Assembly: GCA_964515255.1 (NCBI GenBank)
Contig: CAZETL010000030.1
Span: forward strand, 1 to 11,664
Reading direction: 5' to 3'
Source of the DNA: GCA-016699975 sp964515255
GTDB lineage: Bacteria; Patescibacteriota; Minisyncoccia; Moranbacterales; UBA1568
Length of the DNA: 11,664 bases
The translations under genes were made by a program, and so were the position numbers. A model generated the notes under the pieces. That model was not told the origin of the DNA, did no database searches, and was given only the letters and a program-made list of their open reading frames with translations. Positions 6,417 through 11,664 of the stretch are shown one piece after another; positions within the stretch are counted from its first letter, which is position 1; each line of letters starts with the position of its first letter.

Positions 6417-7502
6417 ATGACCGCTATGCGCATACGAAATTTGAACACAATTTTCTTCTTCCTGATTTTCCTTGCCGCTGGTACCCTGGCATTTTTTGTC
6501 GTTCGACCGTTTTTGACAGCGGTACTTGTTGCAGCGGTCCTTGCAACAATTTTTTTCCCGTGGTACAGGTTTTTCTTGAGGACTTTTTCAGGGCATCGCG
6601 GATTGAGCAGCGCCCTCGTGCTTTTTCTTGCGGCGCTTCTTGTCATTCTTCCTGTTGTTTTCATCACGGTACTCGTGCTTGGAGAAGCGACGGATATGAT
6701 TGCCGGGGTTTCCCGTGGAAACTACTCGTTCTCGAATGTAGCGGCGCTTACCCAATCATGGATCTCAAAAATTCCCGTTATTGGAAGCTCTCTTGTCGAG
6801 CAGGGGCTTGGTTGGAGAAGTATGCTTGAATCGGTGTTTGGCAATAGCGGCACGGTGCTTTCATTTCTTGAGACGATTTATGGCGGCGCAGCAAGTTTTG
6901 TTTTCTGGATCTTTTCTCTTTTCTTTACTTTCTTCTATTTTTTGGTAGATGGGGAACGAATTGCTCGATTCTTGAAACAAGTGAGCCCTCTCTCTGATGG
7001 GGAGGACGAAGAATTGATGCGGGACTTTGTTTCCATGAGCCGGGCTATTATGAAGGGATCGCTTGCGGTGGCGGCGGTTCAGGGGATTCTCGGCGGAATC
7101 GGGTTTGCGGCAGTCGGACTTTCATCGCCTGCAATGTGGGGTGCCGTTATGGGAATTTTCTCGCTTATTCCGATTATAGGAACGGGGATTATCTGGGTGC
7201 CTGCCGGACTCGGATTGCTTCTCGTCGGCGACGTATGGCAAGGAGCTTTTTTGCTTGCGTTCGGGGCTGGCGTTATTTCGACAGTGGACAATATCCTCCG
7301 TCCGAAATTGGTCGGCCGAGATACGCAGATTCATCCGCTTCTCGTTTTCTTTTCGACAATTGGCGGAATTTCCTTGTTTGGCATCCCGGGTTTTCTCATC
7401 GGTCCCATCATCGTTTCATTCTTTCTTGCTCTTGTCCGGATTTATGGACGGGAGTTCCGGCACGATCTCGATGCCTATAATAGGACCGAAGAATCCCATT
7501 AG
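6417..7502 (+). CDS. AI-2E/PerM-family transporter (UPF0118)
   Basis: A polytopic inner-membrane protein of the AI-2E transporter family, whose members export autoinducer-2 or act as permeases or Na+/H+ antiporters; substrate not inferable. From ATG 6417 there are 361 residues, typical length. Hydrophobic segments fall at about 11-29, 31-48, 66-88, 157-177, 214-236, 240-268, 275-290 and 306-340, with the soluble segment (about 90-155) between helices 3 and 4 that the family shows. Family motifs are SLIPIIGTGIIWVP (249-262), DNILRPKLVG (291-300), and HPLLVFFSTIGGISLFG then GPIIV near the C-terminus. ATG 6426 (MRIRN) is an equally plausible start; neither has a clear ribosome site. The ATG at 6360 would overlap the previous gene by 23 bases. 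The gap to the upstream gene is 34 bases, so this is the last gene of the operon. The product has a charged tail ending RTEESH. Confidence 0.93.
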   Translation: MTAMRIRNLNTIFFFLIFLAAGTLAFFVVRPFLTAVLVAAVLATIFFPWYRFFLRTFSGHRGLSSALVLFLAALLVILPVVFITVLVLGEATDMIAGVSRGNYSFSNVAALTQSWISKIPVIGSSLVEQGLGWRSMLESVFGNSGTVLSFLETIYGGAASFVFWIFSLFFTFFYFLVDGERIARFLKQVSPLSDGEDEELMRDFVSMSRAIMKGSLAVAAVQGILGGIGFAAVGLSSPAMWGAVMGIFSLIPIIGTGIIWVPAGLGLLLVGDVWQGAFLLAFGAGVISTVDNILRPKLVGRDTQIHPLLVFFSTIGGISLFGIPGFLIGPIIVSFFLALVRIYGREFRHDLDAYNRTEESH

Positions 7503-7705
7503 GTTCCAGAATGCTGTTTTGTATTCAGTGCAAGGGTTCCGGAAGGAGCTTGTAGAGGAAATGACGCCTATTGATTTGACTCGAAGTCTGTCCGGATATG
7601 GACCCGCGGGAAATGGCGGTGGTTCTTCTACGAGATGCTCACTCGAATACATCACCGCTGTCGCCAATGGATTTGACCGTGAGATACTCCTTGATGTTGT
7701 TCCTT
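7503..7705 (+). other. Stretch without a convincing gene: structured 3' UTR or possible small RNA
   Basis: The bases between the permease stop and the terminator hold several pairings: GTCC/GGAC (7590-7593 with 7600-7603); the palindrome CCCGCGGG (7603-7610); GCGGTG/CACCGC (7616-7621 with 7653-7658) enclosing CGAG/CTCG (7631-7634 with 7642-7645); and TTCC-GGAA-GGAG (7537-7548). There is also an imperfect 19-base direct repeat. Reading frames cross this region on both strands, but none has a family look, and the plus frame runs through the terminator. It could be the permease 3' UTR, a small RNA released from it, or a decayed gene. Bases 7741-7832, beyond the terminator, hold only the hairpin at 7771-7788 and the next gene's ribosome site. 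Confidence 0.3.
7562..7677 (+). repeat. Imperfect 19-base direct repeat, offset 97
   Basis: TGACGCCTATTGATTTGAC (7562-7580) and TGTCGCCAATGGATTTGAC (7659-7677) differ at 3 of 19 positions. The similarity does not extend clearly on either side. The two copies flank the nested hairpins of the same region. They could be paired regulator-binding sites, or the remains of a short duplication. Confidence 0.5.
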
Positions 7706-7737
7706 GCCCCAAGCATTGTCTCGGGGCTTTTCTTTTT
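7706..7737 (+). terminator. Rho-independent terminator of the 2947-7502 operon
   Basis: GCCCCAAG (7706-7713) and CTCGGGGC (7720-7727) pair with a single A-C mismatch around CATTGT, followed by TTTTCTTTTT. It lies 203 bases past the permease stop, so it either ends a long 3' UTR or a separate small RNA. Its 3' half is nearly the same as in the terminator at 8705-8738. Confidence 0.85.
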
Positions 7738-7788
7738 GACTTTGAAGCTATTTTCAGTTACTCTGCAATGTCCCGCAAAGTGGCGGGA
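7736..7788 (+). promoter_or_regulatory. Possible promoter and 5' hairpin ahead of the TIM-barrel gene
   Basis: TTGACT (7736-7741) matches the -35 consensus at 5 of 6 bases and starts within the terminator's T run. The hexamer 17 bp on, TACTCT (7759-7764), is a weak -10. A transcript from it would begin near 7771, exactly at a perfect 6-bp hairpin, TCCCGC (7771-7776) with GCGGGA (7783-7788). That hairpin is followed after 9-10 bases by T-rich sequence. It may be a 5' stabilising stem, or a second weak terminator of the upstream unit. Confidence 0.3.
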
Positions 7789-7832
7789 TATGCGCTGTTT
7801 TTTCTGTTTTTTGAAAATTTCGGAGATATCTC

Positions 7833-8675
7833 GTGACCCATCCAATCGGTCTTTCGGTAGTTTCGATTTTTCCGCATTCTTTCTTATCGATATTCGGGCT
7901 TCGATATGCGGAGTCTATTGCTTGTGAATCGGGATATGACGGGCTCCAGCTTGTGCCGTTTTGGACGTATTTGAGGCAGGATCTTTCCAGGCTTTCGCAA
8001 GGCGGTTTCAGGGTCCTCTCCTATGAGGGGAGCTGGAATGGCATGTATTTCGATCACCAAACTTCTTGGGAAAGAGTTGCTAGGATTTTTACCAATGGAG
8101 ATTTCGGGATTTTGAAGGACGCTCTCATTTTCGGGACAAAGAAGCGCGTAGGGAAGTTGCTCGGGTATTTTGCTGAGTTGTTTCCCGATGCGGTCCAGAT
8201 CGATATTGATCCGTCCGGCGTCCGCGAAATTTCGCCGCATCACGACATGACTCGAGAAGGATGGCTGAGCTATGAAGGTGGCGTCGTATTTGATACTCAC
8301 CACGTATTTGAATTTCCGTTCATAGCGTCGGCTGAGAATCCCCAGCAAGCCGCTCGCGAGTTTTTCTCCGAGCTTCTTGCGCGTGGTTCGATCCGTGTGA
8401 TTCATATCCAGTTCCGCGATCCGGAAAAACTAGAGGAGTTTCTCGGTGAAGATCCGTACGACTTTAGTGAGGATTTGGATGGCCATAGTGATTTATTCGG
8501 CGAAGTCGATGCGGCGGATTTGCCGATTGAGGCATACGTTTTGAGTTCCAATCTTCCGGAAGGCATTCCGATTATCGTCGAGATTCATCCGGAGATACTT
8601 CCTCTGGGAAGAAAGGACAAAATAGAAAAATTGGCTCTCCTGAGGCGAACCATCGAGTTTTTTCTTGAATGGTAG
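7833..8675 (+). CDS. Xylose isomerase-like TIM-barrel protein (sugar phosphate isomerase/AP endonuclease 2 superfamily)
   Basis: 280 residues from a GTG start, with GGAG 7 bases ahead (7822-7825) supporting that start. The order of elements suggests a metal-dependent TIM barrel: strand 1 IGLSVVSIF (5-13), then YDGLQLVPF (35-43), VQIDIDP (121-127), the putative metal site VVFDTHHVFE (151-160), VIHIQFRD (189-196) with its His, and the closing strand IPIIVEIHP (245-253) with E250. The D-x-H...H...E pattern is that of sugar-phosphate isomerases, epimerases and endonuclease IV, but overall similarity is weak. The substrate is unknown. Length is right for the family (about 250-290). It stands alone between two terminators. 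The GTG overlaps a TGA stop of an upstream frame (GTGA), but that frame crosses the terminator and is probably meaningless. Confidence 0.72.
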   Translation: MTHPIGLSVVSIFPHSFLSIFGLRYAESIACESGYDGLQLVPFWTYLRQDLSRLSQGGFRVLSYEGSWNGMYFDHQTSWERVARIFTNGDFGILKDALIFGTKKRVGKLLGYFAELFPDAVQIDIDPSGVREISPHHDMTREGWLSYEGGVVFDTHHVFEFPFIASAENPQQAAREFFSELLARGSIRVIHIQFRDPEKLEEFLGEDPYDFSEDLDGHSDLFGEVDAADLPIEAYVLSSNLPEGIPIIVEIHPEILPLGRKDKIEKLALLRRTIEFFLEW

Positions 8676-8704
8676 GAAGTGGTATTGACTGAGTTTATAT
8701 TTTC

Positions 8705-8738
8705 GCCCCGAGCACATTGTCTCGGGGCTTTTTCTTTT
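8705..8738 (+). terminator. Rho-independent terminator of the TIM-barrel gene
   Basis: GCCCCGAG (8705-8712) pairs perfectly with CTCGGGGC (8721-8728) around CACATTGT, followed by TTTTTCTTTT. It starts 29 bases past the stop codon and separates this gene from argS. Confidence 0.92.
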
Positions 8739-8765
8739 CCTCTTCCAATTTCTCCGATGCTCCGC

Positions 8766-8771
8766 TAGGAT
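8766..8771 (+). promoter_or_regulatory. Candidate -10 for argS, close to the start codon
   Basis: TAGGAT ends 8 bases before the ATG at 8780. With a terminator 28 bases further up, the argS promoter must lie in 8739-8779 or run through from upstream. The -35 position (about 8743-8748, TTCCAA) matches at only 3 of 6 bases. If used, the mRNA would start on or within a base or two of the ATG. The only ribosome-site candidate is AAGGG, 3 bases from the ATG. Confidence 0.3.
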
Positions 8772-8779
8772 AAGGGCGT

Positions 8780-10405
8780 ATGAAGGAGCGCATTCGGTCA
8801 TCGATAAGAGACGCGATAGCCTCTCTCCGCGAAGCGGGGATTCTTTCAATTTCGGAAACGCCGATCATCGAGGCGTCTTTTCCGAAAGACGAATCGTTTG
8901 GCGATTACACGTCGAATATCGCCATGATATGCGCAAAACAGGCGAAAAAATCGCCTGGCGAAATTGCAAATCTCTTGAAAGAGCAGCTCTCTCGGGATGA
9001 TTCAATGAGTCTATTTCGTATCGATACGGTATTGCCCGGATATCTCAACTTTTCCTATACGAATGATGCGCTTTCTGGAATTGTCGAACGTATTGGGGAG
9101 GAGGGGAAGGATTTCGGCTCGATAAAGTCGGGAGACAATCGCGGACGTATCCTTCTTGAGTTCATCTCTGCAAATCCGACAGGACCGCTCCATATCGGGA
9201 ATGCTCGCGGAGGGTTTCTTGGCGATGCGCTTTCGAGAGTCCTCGCGAAGGCAGGGTATGACGTTTCGACGGAGTATTATGTGAATGACGCCGGCGAACA
9301 AGTGGAGAAATTGGGACACAGCGTCCTTAAAGATGCTGACGCGGTATACGGCGGAGAATACATCGACGACCTTCATCGAGAGGTTGTGGATTCTGGATTC
9401 CAGACATCAAATGCCCGGGAAATCGGGGAATGGGCGGGGAAAAGGATATTGGAAGAGTCAATCAAGATGACGATTTCGGATCGAATGAAGATTTTCTTTG
9501 ACGGTTTTGTATCTGAAAAATACGATATTGTTGAAGGTGGCTTTATTGAGCGAGCATTTGAAGCGCTAAGGGAGAAGGAGCTTGTCTACGAACAAGATGA
9601 GGCGACTTGGCTCAAGACAACTGCGTTTGGCGATGATAAAGATCGTGTTCTTGTAAAAAGGGGCGGCGAACGCACTTACTTTGCCTCGGATTGCGGTTAT
9701 ATTCTCCATAAAAAAGTGCGCAATTTCAAGAAAATTATAGAAATATGGGGCGCGGATCACCATGGCTACGTCGCGCGGTTCCGTGCGGCGGCGCAAGCTC
9801 TCGGGTTCCCGAATGACGCTGTGGAATTTATTCTTGTCCAGCTGGTGCGTCTTGTGAGAAATGGTGAGGAAGTTCGCATGAGCAAGCGCGCTGGCACCGT
9901 CGTCTCCGTGGACGAGTTGCTTGACGCGATATCGATTGATGTTGCAAGATTTTTTTTCCTCTTGTATTCGGCAGACACGCACATGAATTTTGACTTGGGA
10001 CTCGCGGAAGAACGAAGTCAGAAAAACCCTGTCTACTATGTGCAGTACGCGCATGCACGGATGGCAAGCATTCTTCGGAAGGCTGAAGAATTTGGATTGG
10101 AAGATCCGGAGCGGATGGCTCGAAAGCTCGCGTTCGATCATTCCAAAGAACAGGCGCTTATCCGGAAACTCGCGAGATTTCCCGAGATGGTAGAAGATGT
10201 AGCAGATCATGCTTCTGTGCACCAGTTGCCGCAGTATGCGATTCGCCTCGCTGATGCATTCCATTCGTTTTATGGTGAATGCGTTGTTCTCGACAGGGAT
10301 GATGCTAGTCGGTCGCTTGCCCGTCTCTCGCTTATCCGGTCGACGAAATTGGTGCTTGCGGAGACGCTTCGGCTGATGGGCGTTTCCGCGCCGGAGAAAA
10401 TGTGA
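8780..10405 (+). CDS. argS: Arginyl-tRNA synthetase
   Basis: Charges tRNA-Arg with arginine for translation. 541 residues, slightly short for the bacterial enzyme (usually about 550-580). The N-terminal Add-1 domain is seen in ASFPKDESFGDYTSNIAM (32-49), which helps bind the tRNA D-loop. The class I HIGH motif is HIGN (138-141), inside SANPTGPLHIGNARGG. WGADHHGYVARF (323-334) is the conserved Rossmann segment, and the KMSKS motif is RMSKRAGT (366-373). The anticodon-binding DALR domain follows at about 415-541, with NPVYYVQYAHARM and the family-typical end LMGVSAPEKM. All catalytic motifs are intact. The ATG at 8780 fits the family N-terminus. The stop TGA overlaps the GTG of the next gene. 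Confidence 0.98.
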   Translation: MKERIRSSIRDAIASLREAGILSISETPIIEASFPKDESFGDYTSNIAMICAKQAKKSPGEIANLLKEQLSRDDSMSLFRIDTVLPGYLNFSYTNDALSGIVERIGEEGKDFGSIKSGDNRGRILLEFISANPTGPLHIGNARGGFLGDALSRVLAKAGYDVSTEYYVNDAGEQVEKLGHSVLKDADAVYGGEYIDDLHREVVDSGFQTSNAREIGEWAGKRILEESIKMTISDRMKIFFDGFVSEKYDIVEGGFIERAFEALREKELVYEQDEATWLKTTAFGDDKDRVLVKRGGERTYFASDCGYILHKKVRNFKKIIEIWGADHHGYVARFRAAAQALGFPNDAVEFILVQLVRLVRNGEEVRMSKRAGTVVSVDELLDAISIDVARFFFLLYSADTHMNFDLGLAEERSQKNPVYYVQYAHARMASILRKAEEFGLEDPERMARKLAFDHSKEQALIRKLARFPEMVEDVADHASVHQLPQYAIRLADAFHSFYGECVVLDRDDASRSLARLSLIRSTKLVLAETLRLMGVSAPEKM

Positions 10406-10590
10406 GAGTATTGTTCCAGGATTGTCGATTGTCCAATTACCACTATTTTCTCTTTATGCTTTTCGTGAAGGAAAATTCAAGTCTCGACAATCGGGTGGGG
10501 CGGTTCGCTGTCTCGGTTTTCCTCGCGGTTCTTATCTACTTTCTCATCGGGATCTTTTCTGATTTTTCCCGAATCTTCCAGAGTCTTTAG
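10402..10590 (+). CDS. Small membrane protein coupled to argS
   Basis: 62 residues from a GTG start that overlaps the argS stop as GTGA, with GGAG (10393-10396) 5 bases before it. That is the arrangement of translational coupling. The product has one clear membrane segment at about 36-52 (AVSVFLAVLIYFLIGIF) and a more weakly hydrophobic N-terminus (13-22), with the polar KENSSLDNRVGR between them. Family not recognised. A later ATG at 10456 keeps the membrane segment but has no ribosome site. The frame ends inside the loop of a terminator-like repeat. The GTGA overlap, ribosome site and membrane segment argue for a real gene; the short length argues for caution. Confidence 0.58.
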   Translation: MRVLFQDCRLSNYHYFLFMLFVKENSSLDNRVGRFAVSVFLAVLIYFLIGIFSDFSRIFQSL

Positions 10591-10610
10591 AAAGCAGGAA
10601 AAATCTTTTT
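10561..10610 (+). terminator. Likely terminator of the argS unit (long loop)
   Basis: GATTTTTCC (10561-10569) pairs perfectly with GGAAAAATC (10597-10605), followed at once by TTTTT. The loop is long (27 bases) but contains a small inner stem, CTTT-AG-AAAG. The stem is A+T-rich, so it is weaker than the other terminators here. The 62-residue ORF stops within the loop at 10588-10590. Confidence 0.55.
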
Positions 10611-10611
10611 G

Positions 10612-10659
10612 TAAAATGTTTAGGGATTCGATGTCTTAGTATCTTAGTATTGGCATATT
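10612..10659 (+). promoter_or_regulatory. Candidate promoter region of the histidine phosphatase gene
   Basis: Between the terminator and the ATG at 10663 lie TAAAAT (10612-10617), a tandem duplication TCTTAGTA-TCTTAGTA (10634-10649) that creates two TAGTAT hexamers (10637-10642 and 10645-10650), and CATATT (10654-10659). No -35 stands out, and there is no Shine-Dalgarno sequence. The second TAGTAT would give a leader of about 6 bases, again nearly leaderless. Confidence 0.3.
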
Positions 10660-10662
10660 TGC

Positions 10663-11277
10663 ATGGCGTATCCCACACTTTTCCTTATCAGGCACGGAGA
10701 CGCGGAGCACAATGCGCTCGATGTGGCGAGTTCATACCCAGAGAAACGGGAATACCATCTCACCGAGCTTGGCCGAATGCAGGCAATTGCCGTGGCGGAG
10801 ACGCTTTCGGGCGAAAGGATTGATGCCATTCTCTTTTCGCCTATGGCGCGTACTCGTGAGACGGCGGAGATCATCGCTGAGAAAACGGGCGCGCCGCTTG
10901 TCGAAGAGCCGAGATTGTGCGAACCGGGATACGGGTGTTTCGAGGGTAAGTCGTGGAAGGCTCTTGTCGCAAAGTATCCCCCGCCGCTTCGGCGTCTCGT
11001 TGTGGATGAATCTGACGGAGTGGAGAGTTTCCATTCGTTATGGAATCGGCTTCTCCCGTTCTGCGCTGAGATTGCTGCTCTATTCGGTGGGAAGCGCGTC
11101 GCGATCGTTTCGCATGGCGATGTGCTCCAGATGCTTCACTCGATTCTGCGAGGGCTGACGCTTGGGAAGGCGACGCTTTCGGGAAAGAGATTCCATCGTG
11201 GTGAAATGCTTCGAATGGATGGAGAAGGAATGGGAGGATTCTATAGAGATAAAGGGGGGCATGAGAATCTCTCCTAG
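10663..11277 (+). CDS. Histidine phosphatase superfamily protein (phosphoglycerate mutase-like)
   Basis: 204 residues. The N-terminal LIRHGDAEHN (8-17) holds the phospho-accepting His at 11 with R10. ILFSPMARTRETAE (56-69) supplies the second Arg (R63), CFEGKSW (92-98) the acid Glu at 94, and IVSHGD (148-153) the second His at 151. The full catalytic set is therefore present. Cofactor-dependent phosphoglycerate mutases are usually 230-250 residues, and this is closer to the short phosphatases (CobC, PhoE, GpmB-like), so the substrate is open. Enolase in the same window makes a glycolytic role tempting, but it lies 9 kb away in another unit. No ribosome site precedes the ATG. The stop shares a CTAG with a minus-strand ORF. 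Confidence 0.92.
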   Translation: MAYPTLFLIRHGDAEHNALDVASSYPEKREYHLTELGRMQAIAVAETLSGERIDAILFSPMARTRETAEIIAEKTGAPLVEEPRLCEPGYGCFEGKSWKALVAKYPPPLRRLVVDESDGVESFHSLWNRLLPFCAEIAALFGGKRVAIVSHGDVLQMLHSILRGLTLGKATLSGKRFHRGEMLRMDGEGMGGFYRDKGGHENLS

Positions 11278-11582
11278 AGGTTCTTTGTCGGGGCGTATTT
11301 TTCGGCTCCATTTTGAATGCCGTCGGAGATTGTTGGAATACGGCGAATATTTTCCTCGGTTTCCCTCTCCTTGATTGGTACGTTTTCGTAGTTGCTTTTA
11401 TTCTCTTTGGGATAAGTTTTAGAAAACGCCCATGTTTCGACATGAGCGTGTAGTGTTTGTGCATCCCTGTTATCGGAGATAAGCTGGCACCCCGATACGC
11501 AAGCAATGCAGCGTTGTGGTTGCTGCTCCGAGTCTTCCGTGGATTTTCCGCATTTTGCCTCTTGGGGCCCTCTTTCTTCCAT
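11274..11582 (-). CDS. Possible small hydrophilic Cys-containing protein
   Basis: A 102-residue frame with no recognised family. Cysteines at 11, 25, 28 and 32 (C-x2-C-x3-C) could bind a metal; the rest is polar and rich in Glu, Lys and Asn, without membrane segments. For it: protein-like composition, and no other gene claims these 300 bases. Its TAG shares the CTAG at 11274-11277 with the phosphatase stop. Against it: no clear ribosome site, and a competing minus-strand frame that enters from the window edge and stops at TAA 11472-11470. That frame reads RTQRQEELIMKLVSMLYG across the area, possibly from ATG 11604-11602. Either may be real, or neither. Confidence 0.38.
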   Translation of the reverse strand: MEERGPQEAKCGKSTEDSEQQPQRCIACVSGCQLISDNRDAQTLHAHVETWAFSKTYPKENKSNYENVPIKERETEENIRRIPTISDGIQNGAEKYAPTKNL

Positions 11583-11664
11583 ACAACATGGATACCAGCT
11601 TCATGATGAGTTCTTCTTGTCGTTGAGTTCTCGCTCTCAGTGCTCTCTGCTGAGGAGAGAGCTT
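11583..11664. other. Window end: no complete gene on the plus strand
   Basis: Plus-strand sequence after the phosphatase (11278-11664) shows no credible coding frame and no tRNA- or rRNA-like pattern. On the minus strand the last bases are open in the frame that ends at 11470, so a gene entering from beyond the window is possible. The notable element is the hairpin at the very end. Confidence 0.4.
11642..11662 (+). terminator. Perfect 7-bp hairpin at the window end, possible terminator
   Basis: GCTCTCT (11642-11648) pairs with AGAGAGC (11656-11662) around a 7-base loop. Only TT is visible after it before the window stops, so the T run cannot be judged. An alternative pairing, CTCAG/CTGAG, uses overlapping bases. 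It could end the phosphatase transcript or a minus-strand unit. Confidence 0.4.

Noticed and set aside
7530..7556. SRP (4.5S) RNA-like hairpin, TTCC-GGAA-GGAG
   Set aside because: The GGAA tetraloop matches, but the conserved AAGCAG side of the symmetric loop is missing and the flanks do not form the long SRP helix.
7551..7570. RNase P-like GAGGAAA segment
   Set aside because: The following GTCCGG-type P4 sequence and the distal ACAGAA partner are absent.
7416..7712. Minus-strand 98-residue frame over the permease end and following spacer
   Set aside because: It starts with TTG in the terminator stem, has no ribosome site or family features, and half of it is antisense to the permease.
7255..7836. 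Plus-strand frame ending in a GTGA overlap with the TIM-barrel gene
   Set aside because: It begins inside the permease in another frame and is translated straight through a strong terminator (residues such as CPKHCLGAFLF come from the hairpin). The GTGA overlap is probably chance.
1..11664. CRISPR array, insertion sequence, tRNA, rRNA or recoded UGA
   Set aside because: No regularly spaced repeats, transposase motifs, or tRNA T-loop/acceptor patterns were seen on either strand. TGA ends the kinase and ArgRS at the expected family C-termini, so it is a normal stop.

Overview
The window reads as bacterial chromosome with compact gene packing and roughly balanced base composition. UGA and UAG both act as ordinary stops, so this is not one of the UGA=Gly recoded lineages. 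The pairing of an FtsA/PilM-type actin-fold ATPase with a one-pass membrane protein carrying a baseplate-J-like barrel, together with divergent but intact enolase and a short ArgRS, suggests the Candidate Phyla Radiation (Patescibacteria; a Parcubacteria- or Peregrinibacteria-like genome). That assignment is inference from family memory; no rRNA or tRNA is present to confirm it.

Layout. Positions 1-77 hold the 3' tail of an unidentified gene, closed by a strong hairpin terminator (83-116). Enolase (173-1447) follows and converges on a small three-helix membrane protein encoded on the minus strand (1497-1763); one GC-rich hairpin (1451-1477) lies between them. That small gene and a PfkB-family sugar/nucleoside kinase (1851-2870) diverge from an 87-bp spacer whose two promoters overlap. 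A three-gene plus-strand operon follows: FtsA/PilM-like ATPase (2947-4224), a 704-residue protein with cytoplasmic head, Ser/Pro-rich linker, one membrane segment and J-like barrel (4268-6382), and an AI-2E/PerM-family permease (6417-7502). A 330-bp stretch without a convincing gene (7503-7832) holds nested hairpins, an imperfect direct repeat and a terminator. Next come a GTG-started TIM-barrel protein of the sugar-phosphate isomerase/AP-endonuclease-2 type (7833-8675) and its own terminator, nearly identical to the preceding one. Arginyl-tRNA synthetase (8780-10405) is coupled by a GTGA overlap to a 62-residue membrane protein (10402-10590). A histidine phosphatase (10663-11277) ends the plus-strand genes; a possible Cys-containing minus-strand ORF (11274-11582) shares its CTAG stop site. 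The window closes on a hairpin at 11642-11662.

How the genes fit. Enolase, the PfkB kinase, the TIM-barrel protein and the phosphatase are carbon-metabolism functions in separate short units, and ArgRS is housekeeping. The part most likely to be a poorly described system is the 2947-7502 operon: a cytoplasmic actin-like ATPase beside a protein that spans the membrane and exposes a phage-tail/baseplate-like barrel, plus a permease. Small membrane proteins and promoters placed almost on the start codon (possible leaderless mRNAs) are secondary points of interest.
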